This document shows positions 25,120 through 33,330 of a DNA stretch of 39,821 nt, piece by piece (the first letter of the stretch is position 1; each line of letters opens with the position of its first letter). A model generated the notes under the pieces. The model ran no database searches. It had not been told where the DNA came from and saw only the letters and a program-made list of their open reading frames with translations. Both the position numbers and the translations under genes were made by a program. Source of the DNA: Promethearchaeota archaeon. GTDB lineage: Archaea; Asgardarchaeota; Lokiarchaeia; Sigyniarchaeales; SOKP01. The stretch spans positions 1-39,821 of the forward strand of contig JAHLWH010000279.1 in assembly GCA_019058015.1 (NCBI GenBank), written 5' to 3'.

Positions 25120-26376
25120 ATGGTTGGAAAACATCCCCAAAATGTTAAATCACAGGAGAAACTTATAAAAATCACTTTTTTAATTATATTTTTCATTTTA
25201 ATTCAAATCAATCTATCAATACTTCCAACTTTAGCTAAAAAGAAAAACATTACAGGTTTCTCAACTCATGATTTTCTCAATCCTAATGAATCAATTACAT
25301 ATTATTTTTCAAATGGGATTCAATTTGGAATTAATACAAATGTCAGTATAGATTTCGATATCCAATATGATAATAAAATTCAAAATCGGGAGATCTATAT
25401 AAAGATAAAAAATAATCAATCAATATCGTTTCAAATAAATACAAAGACTAATATGATGAATTTTGGATTATCTAAACAACCAGGTAATCCTAATTATAAA
25501 AATAATCGGTTTGAATATCGGTTTAATTGTATATATCAATTCATTTCAAATGATTCAATCCAAAATTTAACTATTCAATTTAATAAGACCTCAAATTTTG
25601 GATTAAATCCAAATAAGACATATTTTATCGCAGTTTTTGAGTTAAGTAATGAATCTTGGCAGATTATTCCAACAGAAGAATTAATTAATGAATTATCTTC
25701 TGAGAGTTATTTAGAAACAACTATTCTAAATCTTGAAGGAAATACTGAATATTATATTACACTTTATGAAGTTTCCATTTCTTCAGATATTTGGCCATGG
25801 ATCTTAATTATCGTTATCATTGTAGTTATAGCTACATTAGGTTTAGCTATCACAAAAAAAGATTATATCAATTACTTAAAAAATAGATTAATTAATATTG
25901 ATAAAGGAGCTCATCGATTAACCATAGAAGAGGTCTTAGAAAATGAAAATCGAAATAAAATAATAGATCTAATTTTATCTAACCCAGGGGTTCATTTTAA
26001 TGAATTACTACGACAAACTGGAATAGCTGCAGGAAATTTGGTTTGGCATTTAGATATCTTAGAAACTTATAAAATTATTGGAAAAAAAAGAATTGGAAAC
26101 TATATTGCATATTTTCCATATTATAATAAAAATCCTATTAGCAACATTGATTTAAAACTCCAAAAGAGTAAATTTACACTAGAGGTTCTAGAAATGATTG
26201 AAAGAAATCCTGGAATATATAATAATTTGATCACAAAAAAATTTCGAGTTGATCATAAAACAATACACTACCACTTGAAAAAACTATTCGATTTGGGGAT
26301 TATATATTCAGAAAAAATCGGAAGGAAAAAACAACTATTTCCAAATTTGGATTCAGAATATTATAATTCAAAATAA
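25120..26376 (+). CDS. Transmembrane transcription regulator: ectodomain, TM helix, two winged helices
   Basis: Order: N-terminal helix (LIKITFLIIFFILIQINLSI), a Thr/Asn-rich outer domain to about residue 220, a TM helix (WPWILIIVIIVVIATLGLAI), a linker, then two ArsR/MarR-like winged helices. These are NKIIDLILSNPGVHFNELLR...GNLVWHLDILE at about 285-345 and LEVLEMIERNPGIYNNLITK...KTIHYHLKKLFDLGII at about 355-410. Such one-component membrane regulators are common in Euryarchaea and Asgard archaea. The outer domain is related to that of the gene just upstream, so the two may sense the same signal or contact each other across the membrane. Target genes are not known. Confidence 0.75.
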   Translation: MVGKHPQNVKSQEKLIKITFLIIFFILIQINLSILPTLAKKKNITGFSTHDFLNPNESITYYFSNGIQFGINTNVSIDFDIQYDNKIQNREIYIKIKNNQSISFQINTKTNMMNFGLSKQPGNPNYKNNRFEYRFNCIYQFISNDSIQNLTIQFNKTSNFGLNPNKTYFIAVFELSNESWQIIPTEELINELSSESYLETTILNLEGNTEYYITLYEVSISSDIWPWILIIVIIVVIATLGLAITKKDYINYLKNRLINIDKGAHRLTIEEVLENENRNKIIDLILSNPGVHFNELLRQTGIAAGNLVWHLDILETYKIIGKKRIGNYIAYFPYYNKNPISNIDLKLQKSKFTLEVLEMIERNPGIYNNLITKKFRVDHKTIHYHLKKLFDLGIIYSEKIGRKKQLFPNLDSEYYNSK

Positions 26377-26420
26377 GATCTATTCATTTTTTATAAGAAA
26401 TAAATGGAAGAAATTTTAAT

Positions 26421-26490
26421 TTAGTCTATTAAATTTTTATCCTCTAAAATCTCCACTTTAACTTGAAATCCTGGTCTACACTTTTTTTTG
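26421..26490 (-). pseudogene. 3'-end remnant of an MBL-fold hydrolase gene
   Basis: The minus strand reads FKKKCRPGFQVKVEILEDKN and stops at TAA 26423-26421. The intact MBL-fold gene at 27827-28456 ends FKEILKNKNPNITVEILEDK. Only the last 20 or so codons remain. It has the same orientation as the intact gene, with the MFS gene between them. Confidence 0.7.
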
Positions 26491-26548
26491 AATATAGATT
26501 TCATAATTCTAATATTTTAAGGAATTCTAGGTTATATAATCTAATAAT

Positions 26549-26578
26549 TATTTTTAAAAATTTTGGATTATTGTAAAA
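26549..26578 (+). promoter_or_regulatory. Upstream box shared with the PHP gene, copy 1
   Basis: This 30-bp stretch (tatttttaaaaa, then tttggattattgta) differs at only two positions from 28702-28731. It lies 4 bp before the MFS start codon; the PHP copy lies 9 bp before its start. The first half is TATA-like; the second half could be an initiator or operator. Confidence 0.55.
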
Positions 26579-26582
26579 CCTA

Positions 26583-27803
26583 ATGCAAAAAGAAAAAAAT
26601 AATAGTTCTAATGGGTTTCAAGGGTCTTTTGAAAAGTTAGAAAAAATTAAATATCCAAATTTGTTTCCACTCTGGATTGCGATTTTCATCGATATTCTAG
26701 GATTTTCGATATTAATTCCATTTTTACCAATTTTCGTAGAAGTATTTGAAACTAATGAATTTATTATTGGTCTCCTCTTGGCAACAAATGCGATGTTTTC
26801 TTTTTTTTTTGCAATCATTTTGGGAAAATTAAGTGATAAATTTGGTCGAAGACCATTATTATTAATATCTCAGATTGGAACAATGATTGGATTTATAATG
26901 CTTGCTTTTTCAACATCTTTAGAAATGCTTTTTCTTTCACGTATTGTTGATGGAATTTTCGGAGGGAATTATCCTATTGCTAAAGCTATTATTAGCGATA
27001 TCGTACCTCCGAAAGATAGACCCATTCAAATGACGAATGTTGGGGTATGCCATGTTTTATCTTCACTTATTGGTCCTGGTCTAGGAGGAGTTTTATCAAT
27101 ATGGGGTATCATGGCACCTGGATTAGTTGCTGCGGGATTATCGCTATTCACAATTATTATAACCATCTTTTTCTTAAAAGAAACTTGGCCAAGACATAAT
27201 CGAGTGAAAAAAGAAAAAGATAAAGTAATAATTAAAATTAGAAAAAATAAAAATGCAATGTTTTTATTGACTCAATGGGGGTTCCACACGGTGTCTTTCA
27301 TTATATATGTATCTACTTTTTCATTATTTGCAGCTAGCGTTCTTGGTTTAGATGGATTTCAGATCGGAATGTTATTGATGCTCTCAGGAATATTTAGAGC
27401 AATTATAAGATTTACTCTTTTTAAGCCTACTCTAAATAAATTAGGTCTTAACAAAATGTTAAAACTTGGGTTAGGTATATTTACTGTTATATTTTTTCTC
27501 ATTGGGTTTACTCAATATTGGCAACAAGCTTTAATTTTATTATTATTTGTTCTCTTTGCAGCTTCTTGTACCAGGGGTACTCTCAGTAGTAAAATAACTC
27601 AATCGGTAACTCCTAAAGAACAAGGAAAAATAAATGGTTATTCCTCTGCTTTGGATAGTTTTGCTCAAATGATAGGACCTTTGCTTGGTGGTTTTATATT
27701 ATGGGCGTTTGAACCTTACTGGTTGGGAATTGCTATGTCCATATTCTCTCTTGTTGCATTTTTCATGGCATTTAAAAAATTAAACCTTAAAACAACCAAG
27801 TAA
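26583..27803 (+). CDS. MFS drug/metabolite transporter (TetA-like)
   Basis: A 406-residue, 12-helix major facilitator. The cytoplasmic loop 2-3 signature is GKLSDKFGRRPLLLIS; motif C-like 'GVCHVLSSLIGPGLGGVLS' occurs in helix 5, which is typical of H+-coupled drug antiporters. The second half repeats GPLLGGFILW. An N-terminal cytoplasmic stretch of about 25 residues precedes helix 1. The substrate is not predictable. Its upstream box is shared with the PHP gene at 28741, hinting at joint control. Confidence 0.85.
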   Translation: MQKEKNNSSNGFQGSFEKLEKIKYPNLFPLWIAIFIDILGFSILIPFLPIFVEVFETNEFIIGLLLATNAMFSFFFAIILGKLSDKFGRRPLLLISQIGTMIGFIMLAFSTSLEMLFLSRIVDGIFGGNYPIAKAIISDIVPPKDRPIQMTNVGVCHVLSSLIGPGLGGVLSIWGIMAPGLVAAGLSLFTIIITIFFLKETWPRHNRVKKEKDKVIIKIRKNKNAMFLLTQWGFHTVSFIIYVSTFSLFAASVLGLDGFQIGMLLMLSGIFRAIIRFTLFKPTLNKLGLNKMLKLGLGIFTVIFFLIGFTQYWQQALILLLFVLFAASCTRGTLSSKITQSVTPKEQGKINGYSSALDSFAQMIGPLLGGFILWAFEPYWLGIAMSIFSLVAFFMAFKKLNLKTTK

Positions 27804-27826
27804 AGTTCAATTAATAAAAAAAAAGA

Positions 27827-28456
27827 CTATAGTTGAAGATCTTTATCTTCCAAAATCTCAACTGTTATATTTGGATTTTTATTTTTCAATATTTCCTTAA
27901 ATTGGCTTAAATCCTTACCCCAATTATGCATCGGAATTGCTATTTTAGGGTTAATATCAACCACAGCATCAGTAGATTCGTCAAAATCCATGGTGTAAGT
28001 TCCCCCACATGGAAGCATCGCAACATCAATATCTTTTAAGTCCTTCATTTCCGGAATTCTTTCTGTATCTCCGGCGTGATAAATTCTTTTTCCTTCTGCT
28101 TCAATTATTATACCTGCCCACCCTCTATTTTTTGGATGAGTACTCTTTTTGATTGTATATGCGGGAACAAGTTGTATCTTAACATCTTCTACCTCGAAAA
28201 TTTCTCCGAATTTAAGACCTTTTCCATTAAATTTTTTTAAATTACCTGATTCACTTTTCGGTCCAATTACAATTGTAGAATCTTTAGATATTTCTCTAAT
28301 CGATGCACCATCCATATGATCTCCATGAGAATGACTTGAAATGATAATATCTGCCTTTTCTAAGCCAGTAGGAATTTCATAAGGATCTAAATACATAACC
28401 TTACCAGATTTTGTTATAATTTGAAAGCATGCATGGGATATCCATTTTATCTTCAT
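27827..28456 (-). CDS. Metallo-beta-lactamase-fold hydrolase (UPF0173/UlaG-like)
   Basis: A 209-residue MBL-fold protein. It starts with KWISHACFQIITKSGKVMYLDP, followed by the metal motif SSHSHGDHMD, the third-ligand region IIEAEGKRIYHAGDTE and a final His in IPMHNWGK. This short form is common in archaea and is annotated as a predicted Zn-dependent hydrolase; the substrate is unknown. It ends with TAG followed by a non-coding A/T run, so TAG acts as a normal stop here. It is convergent with the MFS gene. Confidence 0.85.
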   Translation of the reverse strand: MKIKWISHACFQIITKSGKVMYLDPYEIPTGLEKADIIISSHSHGDHMDGASIREISKDSTIVIGPKSESGNLKKFNGKGLKFGEIFEVEDVKIQLVPAYTIKKSTHPKNRGWAGIIIEAEGKRIYHAGDTERIPEMKDLKDIDVAMLPCGGTYTMDFDESTDAVVDINPKIAIPMHNWGKDLSQFKEILKNKNPNITVEILEDKDLQL

Positions 28457-28482
28457 AATTACAATTTATAATTATCTGATAT

Positions 28483-28641
28483 TTAATAATTATGGATTTT
28501 TCGAAAAAGAATCTTTTTTATAGGTTTTACTAATCTATTTCTTTTTTCATCGAAGTATAATACATAATTTTTACCTAAATTCTTTCCAAAGGAGAGTGAA
28601 ATCTGGGATTCTTTTCTTTTATAAAAAATTTGCTTGGTTTT
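28483..28641 (-). pseudogene. 3'-terminal remnant of an unidentified gene
   Basis: An open frame of about 52 codons without a start reads KESQISLSFGKNLGKNYVLY, then FDEKRNRLVKPIKKILFRKI, and ends at TAA 28485-28483. The composition is clearly protein-like, and neither other frame is open. No parent gene lies in the window. It fills much of the 285-bp gap before the PHP gene. Confidence 0.55.
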
Positions 28642-28701
28642 TTAATTTGGGTTTCAAAAATTTAATATTTTACATATTTTAATATTGAAAAATTTTATAA
28701 A

Positions 28702-28731
28702 TATTTTTAAAAACTTTGGATTATTGTAGAA
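28702..28731 (+). promoter_or_regulatory. Upstream box shared with the MFS gene, copy 2
   Basis: Two mismatches in 30 bp to 26549-26578. A TATA-like ttttataaata precedes it by a few bases. A looser version (tttttaagaaagtggattatt) sits right before the LDH2 start at 5554. Confidence 0.55.
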
Positions 28732-28740
28732 TTAAAGAAC

Positions 28741-29469
28741 ATGGAGTTTCCTAAAGTTAATCTACATATACACTCTAATTTTTCAGATGGGGCAAATTCA
28801 ATTGAAAAAATTGTATTAGAGTCTTTGAAATTAGGATTAGATTATATTGCAATTACAGATCATTTTACAAATACTTGGAAGGCAAATATTATTAAAACTT
28901 TAAACAATAGGAGAAAAATTTCAAAGTATTTGGATGAAATTTCAGAGTATCAAGAATTCTTAAGGTTAAAAAAATTACCTCTAAAATTATTGAGTGGTGT
29001 CGAAATTGATTTAAGAAGTTCAATCGATTATATAAAGAAGAATATTGAGATCGATAAATTCCAGTTAATTTTATTTGAATATCTTCAAAATATGAAAGAT
29101 GCTATTAAAATTGAAAGATTAATAAAATATTGGAAAATCTCAATTAACTCGGAGTCCAATTTTCCCATCATGGGATTAGCACATTTTGATCCGGGATATT
29201 TAATTTATAATTATTTAGAAGATTTAATTGAATTTCTGAAGGAATATAATATTTATTTTGAGTTTAACTATAGTTATTCTCAATATTACTCATCGGAATA
29301 TAGATTATTTTTTGATAAATTAAAAGAACATAAAGTTCCTGTAGGTATTGGTTCAGACTCTCATTCTTTACCTTATCTAGCTAATATTAAGGAACCCCTT
29401 GAAAAAATTATCCAATATAATTTAGAGGATAATTTTAGGTTATTGATTTCTAAATTAGAAGAAAAATAA
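28741..29469 (+). CDS. PHP-domain phosphoesterase
   Basis: A 242-residue metal-dependent phosphoesterase fold. Motif 1 NLHIHSNFSDG, motif 2 AITDHF, GVEIDL (Glu ligand), the His in GLAHFDPGY, and the C-terminal GIGSDSHSL are all present. Relatives include histidinol phosphatase and the PHP domain of DNA polymerases; small stand-alone forms act on various phosphoesters. There is no histidine operon here, so hisK-like function is only one option. The last 84 bp are duplicated at 29968-30051 (44 bp identical). Confidence 0.83.
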   Translation: MEFPKVNLHIHSNFSDGANSIEKIVLESLKLGLDYIAITDHFTNTWKANIIKTLNNRRKISKYLDEISEYQEFLRLKKLPLKLLSGVEIDLRSSIDYIKKNIEIDKFQLILFEYLQNMKDAIKIERLIKYWKISINSESNFPIMGLAHFDPGYLIYNYLEDLIEFLKEYNIYFEFNYSYSQYYSSEYRLFFDKLKEHKVPVGIGSDSHSLPYLANIKEPLEKIIQYNLEDNFRLLISKLEEK

Positions 29470-29570
29470 AATTCAGATCTTTTATTTCAATTTTAGGATA
29501 GTATAGCAATTAACTCTAAGATACAACCTTAGTGCCATCCTTTTAAACCATACACGTATAACTCAATATT

Positions 29571-29750
29571 TTATTTGGGTAAAAAAGTGAGATTACTTGC
29601 TTGAGCTATGTAATACACTCTCTCACATTCGGGACAACTTCTTGCCTCAATGATTTGAGAATCTTCAGTAAAGGGCTTAATTTCTTCACAACAGACTAAT
29701 TTTGTATTACAATGATCACATTTCTTGGGTAATTTTGTTTTTTTCCTCAT
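29571..29750 (-). CDS. Small zinc-ribbon protein, 59 aa
   Basis: Too short for the track. From ATG 29750 it reads MRKKTKLPKKCDHCNTKLVC and later ARSCPECERVYYIA, ending FLPK and TAA. Two CxxC pairs (CDHC and CPEC) about 30 residues apart form a typical rubredoxin-like zinc ribbon. It could bind nucleic acid or serve as a small adaptor. It lies between the PHP gene and a copy of the PHP gene's 3' end, on the opposite strand. Confidence 0.75.
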   Translation of the reverse strand: MRKKTKLPKKCDHCNTKLVCCEEIKPFTEDSQIIEARSCPECERVYYIAQASNLTFLPK

Positions 29751-29939
29751 TTATTTATTCCTTATTTTATCAAATTTACTTAAATAAATTGGCAATTTTA
29801 TTAAATGTCATTATATTATTTAAAGATTTACTTAGGATTTTAAAGGTACTATAATAATCTCTTAAAAATCATCATTTAATTTTATCATTTTAATGTTTCC
29901 TTTTGTAAAACCAATAAGCTTTATATTATAAGATTTCCA

Positions 29940-30066
29940 ATGATTCTTATTTTATACCTCGTTGAAAAATATTAAAAAACCCCTTGAAAAAATTATCCAA
30001 TATAATTTAGAGGATAATTTTCAATTATTAATTTTAAAATTAAAGGAAAAATGGTATTTCCTTTAA
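29940..30066 (+). pseudogene. Direct copy of the PHP gene's 3' end
   Basis: 29968-30051 copies 29383-29466, with a perfect 44-bp core (29978-30021 equals 29393-29436). It reads NIKKPLEKIIQYNLEDNF and runs to a TAA at 30064. Upstream, a frameshifted DSYFIP corresponds to DSHSLP of the intact gene. The remaining 5' part is absent. Confidence 0.9.
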
Positions 30067-30102
30067 GTTCTCTAACTTATATTTTTCTTCTTAACTATAA
30101 TT

Positions 30103-30247
30103 CAATCAATATAGAAATTTAAAGTTTGAAGGCCGGTGTGGAAAATGTGTATATAAAACAATTTGTGGGGGCTGTCGAGCCAAAGTGTTTCTCGCCACCG
30201 ACTCTTACACCAAATCCGATCCAACTTGCATATTAAATAATCAATAA
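30103..30247 (+). pseudogene. 3'-terminal remnant of a SPASM-type radical SAM gene
   Basis: The frame reads NLKFEGRCGKCVYKTICGGC, then RAKVFLATDSYTKSDPTC, to TAA 30245. The cysteine pattern CGxC...CGGCRA...DPxC is the C-terminal SPASM auxiliary-cluster motif, as in AhbC/AhbD/NirJ-like proteins. Base composition is noticeably richer in G+C than the flanks. No start codon and no radical-SAM core are present. The track's minus ORF 30102-30305 is a shadow of this piece. Confidence 0.75.
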
Positions 30248-30282
30248 TTGAATAAGATAAAATTATAAAATTATAAAAAATC

Positions 30283-31170
30283 TTATCTTTTGGCTGGAGA
30301 AGCATAGCAATAATCGCAATTATGAATACACTTAAAGATACCTGTATATCCTCCTATATCTTTTGACTTATGACACCCACAATCTTTTCTTTGTCCGGTG
30401 TCTTTAAGTGAGGGTATCTCTTCTTTAACTATTTTTTGGATTTTTATAGCATCAATGCAATGTGCTTGTTCTATTCCATCGATTTTGAGTAAATCCGGCT
30501 GACAGCAAGCCATCATTGTCATTTGGAACTTATCACATACTTTTTTTAATTTTCTGAGAGTTTCTTGTTTCTTTTTAAAAGAGAGTTCAAGAGGTACATT
30601 TCCCCTCGCTAACATTCGTTTTTTTACCTTTAGATAAATATTAGCAAAACTAAATATCATTTCTTTTATTCCAAAACTTGCAATATTCTCTATAATATAA
30701 TCAAATTGTTGCAAATTATGTTTAACTTTATCTGAATCTATTGATTTATAAAATATTATTGGGTCATACCTGAAATTGACCGCAAGAGTTCCGAATTCAT
30801 TGACCAACCATTCAAATTGCTCAAATCTTTTTTCTAATGATATTTTTAGATTTGATTCCAACTCTGAGGGTGTATTAATTGTGAATTGGAAATAGTGCCC
30901 TTTATAGGATTTGAATAAATCATTGTAGTTTTTATAGTATTCAATCCAGGTACTAAAATTTTTACTCCACCATACAAAGCATTTCACATCTTTAGGACTT
31001 AAAGATACTCTATAAACTTGTTTTCGATTGAAAGGATTAACAACATCAACATAACCTTGTTTTATTTTGTCAATAACCCAATCCATAAGGAAAGCAGGGA
31101 TATCTGTTCTTCGGGAACAAGAAATTATTGGAGATTTAACTAATTTGGGGATATCTGTATTTTTAACCAT
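30283..31170 (-). CDS. DUF1848 protein, probable Fe-S/radical-SAM-like enzyme
   Basis: A 295-residue protein with the family start PIISCSRRTDIPAFLMDW, NPFNRKQVYRVSLSPKDVKC, FVWWSKNF and a C-terminal cysteine cluster (KDCGCHKSKDIGGY, CIHNCDYCYAS). DUF1848 members are thought to be distant radical-SAM-like proteins whose cluster lies at the C-terminus. The reaction is unknown. The start ATG at 31170 is clear. It is divergent from the GNAT gene, with about 55 bp between. Confidence 0.82.
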   Translation of the reverse strand: MVKNTDIPKLVKSPIISCSRRTDIPAFLMDWVIDKIKQGYVDVVNPFNRKQVYRVSLSPKDVKCFVWWSKNFSTWIEYYKNYNDLFKSYKGHYFQFTINTPSELESNLKISLEKRFEQFEWLVNEFGTLAVNFRYDPIIFYKSIDSDKVKHNLQQFDYIIENIASFGIKEMIFSFANIYLKVKKRMLARGNVPLELSFKKKQETLRKLKKVCDKFQMTMMACCQPDLLKIDGIEQAHCIDAIKIQKIVKEEIPSLKDTGQRKDCGCHKSKDIGGYTGIFKCIHNCDYCYASPAKR

Positions 31171-31224
31171 GTTTTTATATAATTAAAATCAATTCAAAAT
31201 TAATTAATTTTTTTAGATTAAGAA

Positions 31225-31689
31225 ATGGTTAATGTAATGGAGTATAAATTAACAATTCGGAAGGCGGCTTCAAAAGAAGAACTTGAGGAATTATATGATT
31301 TAAGATGGAAATTATTAAGAAAACCTTGGAATCAACCAAAAGGATCCGAAAGAGATGAAAAAGAACATGAATCTTATTCATTCATTGCAATTTTAGATGA
31401 CAAAATTGTTGGAACAGCACGTCTTCATAAAAATAATGAAAAAGAAGGACAAATAAGATACTTAGCAGTTGAAAAAGAATATCAAAAAATGGATATTGGA
31501 AAAAGTTTAATGAAAAAAATTGAAATGCATGCAATAAATCTTGGATTAGAATCTGTTATATTAAACGCTAGAAAAACAGCGGAAAATTTTTTTGAAAAAC
31601 TTGGTTATAAAGTAATTAGAAAAGGTCATACGCTTTTTAATGAAATTGAACATTTTGTAATGAGAAAAAGTTTAATCAATTCAAATTAA
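31225..31689 (+). CDS. GNAT N-acetyltransferase
   Basis: A 154-residue acetyltransferase of the ElaA/YjcF-like group. DEKEHESYSFIAILDDKIVG is followed by the acetyl-CoA segment IRYLAVEKEYQKMDIGKSLM and the final NARKTAENFFEKLGYKVIRKG. The usual Q/R-x-x-G-x-G/A loop is present as EYQKMDIGKSL. The substrate is unknown. An alternative start is ATG 31237. The 4-hydroxybutyryl-CoA dehydratase gene follows after about 120 bp with its own promoter-like region. Confidence 0.82.
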   Translation: MVNVMEYKLTIRKAASKEELEELYDLRWKLLRKPWNQPKGSERDEKEHESYSFIAILDDKIVGTARLHKNNEKEGQIRYLAVEKEYQKMDIGKSLMKKIEMHAINLGLESVILNARKTAENFFEKLGYKVIRKGHTLFNEIEHFVMRKSLINSN

Positions 31690-31807
31690 TCCAAAGTTTT
31701 ATATTGAGTTTATATCAAGAAAATATTATTATAAATATTATTTTAAAAATAAAATCATAAATACTATTGTTTTATTATATTATCACAATTTTTAGGTGAA
31801 AATAAAA

Positions 31808-33253
31808 ATGGTACTGAAAAGTCCAGAAGAATATTTAGAAAGTATAAAGAGACCTGTAAATTTGTATATGTTTGGGGAGAAAATTAAAGACTTCTGGAAT
31901 CATCCAGTAATATTACCTTCAATTAATTCAGTTAAGAAAATTTATGAATTAGCTCAAATCGATGAATATAAAGATTTAATGACAGCAACTTCTCATTTAA
32001 CAGGTGAAACAATAAATCGATTTACCCATATCCATCAATCAGTAGATGACTTGATAAAAAAAGTAAAAATGCAGAGATTAATGGGGCAAAAAACGGCTTG
32101 TTGTTTCCAACGTTGTGTAGGCTTTGATACTGCAAATGCATTATATAGTGTAACTTATGAAATGGATAAGGAATATGGAACAAATTATCATGAACGATTC
32201 AAGAAATACTGGATTGAGGTTCAGAATCAAGATTTGATGGTTGACGGCGCAATGACAGATACAAAGGGAGATCGTAGTAAAAGACCGAACAAACAAACAG
32301 ATCTGGATGCATTTTTACATATTGTGGATGAGAATGATGATGGAATTATAGTAAGGGGTGCAAAAATTCATCAGACAGGATTCTTAAACTCACACAGAGC
32401 CATCATTATGCCAACTTTATCTTTACGGCCCGGTGAAGAGGAATATGCTGTTAGTTTTGGAGTTGATACAAATGAAAAGGGAATAACATTAATATATGGA
32501 AGGCAATCATGCGATACTCGTAAAATGGAAAAAGGAAAATTAGATATTGGAAATTATAAATACGGAGGTCAAGAAATATTTGTAATTTTTGAAGATGTAT
32601 TTATCCCAAATGATCGTATTTTTATGAAGAGAGAGATTAAATTTTCGGGAGAATTAGTTAATCGATTTGCGGGATTTCATCGTCAATCATATGGTGGTTG
32701 CAAAGTAGGTGTAGGAGATGTTCTTATTGGTGCAACATCTTTGATTTCAGAATATAATGGAGTAGAAAAAGCCAGTCACATTCAAGATAAATTAGTTGAG
32801 ATGGTACATTTAAATGAAACCCTTTATAGTTGTGGAATTGCTTGTAGTTCATTAGGATTTCAGAGAGAAGCTGGGAATTATGAAATGGACATGCTTTTAG
32901 CAAATGTATGCAAACAAAATGTTACTCGTTTTCCGTATGAAATTGGTAGATTAGCAGAAGATATTGCAGGAGGGATTATTTGTACATTACCATCTGAGGC
33001 AGATTTTAATTCTGAAGTAGTCGGATCTTTATTAAAGAAATATCTCAGTACATGCAATGAAGTTTCTGTTGAAGATCGATATAAAGTCTTACGCTTCATA
33101 GAGAATTTAACTATGGGTGTTGCTTCCGTGAGTTATAGAACAGAGTCAATGCATGGGGCAGGGTCCCCTCAAGCTCAGAGAATAATGATAAGAAGACAAG
33201 CAAATTTAGAAAGTAAAAAGAAACTAATTAAGGAGATTCTAGATATTAATTAA
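31808..33253 (+). CDS. abfD: 4-hydroxybutyryl-CoA dehydratase (AbfD-like)
   Basis: A [4Fe-4S]/FAD radical enzyme that turns 4-hydroxybutyryl-CoA into crotonyl-CoA. The cluster ligands are visible: CFQRC and HRQSYGGC. Counting from ATG 31808 the two N-terminal Cys are residues 99 and 103, the same numbers as in the Clostridium aminobutyricum enzyme, and the His and Cys pair has the same spacing of seven. This distinguishes it from HpaB-type monooxygenases. AGGTGA eight bases upstream supports this ATG; the track's GTG at 31796 lies inside that site. The enzyme serves aminobutyrate fermentation or 4-hydroxybutyrate carbon cycles. The 3-hydroxyacyl-CoA dehydrogenase at 3408 could act downstream. 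Confidence 0.9.
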   Translation: MVLKSPEEYLESIKRPVNLYMFGEKIKDFWNHPVILPSINSVKKIYELAQIDEYKDLMTATSHLTGETINRFTHIHQSVDDLIKKVKMQRLMGQKTACCFQRCVGFDTANALYSVTYEMDKEYGTNYHERFKKYWIEVQNQDLMVDGAMTDTKGDRSKRPNKQTDLDAFLHIVDENDDGIIVRGAKIHQTGFLNSHRAIIMPTLSLRPGEEEYAVSFGVDTNEKGITLIYGRQSCDTRKMEKGKLDIGNYKYGGQEIFVIFEDVFIPNDRIFMKREIKFSGELVNRFAGFHRQSYGGCKVGVGDVLIGATSLISEYNGVEKASHIQDKLVEMVHLNETLYSCGIACSSLGFQREAGNYEMDMLLANVCKQNVTRFPYEIGRLAEDIAGGIICTLPSEADFNSEVVGSLLKKYLSTCNEVSVEDRYKVLRFIENLTMGVASVSYRTESMHGAGSPQAQRIMIRRQANLESKKKLIKEILDIN

Positions 33254-33330
33254 AAATCAATATTAATGATTGAATCTTTAATTCCTTATTCTTTATTAAA
33301 TTTTAAATAAACATTATATTAGTTAAGATT

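Noticed and set aside
30102-30305. Minus-strand 67-aa ORF
   Set aside because: The opposite strand encodes the SPASM cysteine motif and this ORF runs into the end of DUF1848; it is a shadow.
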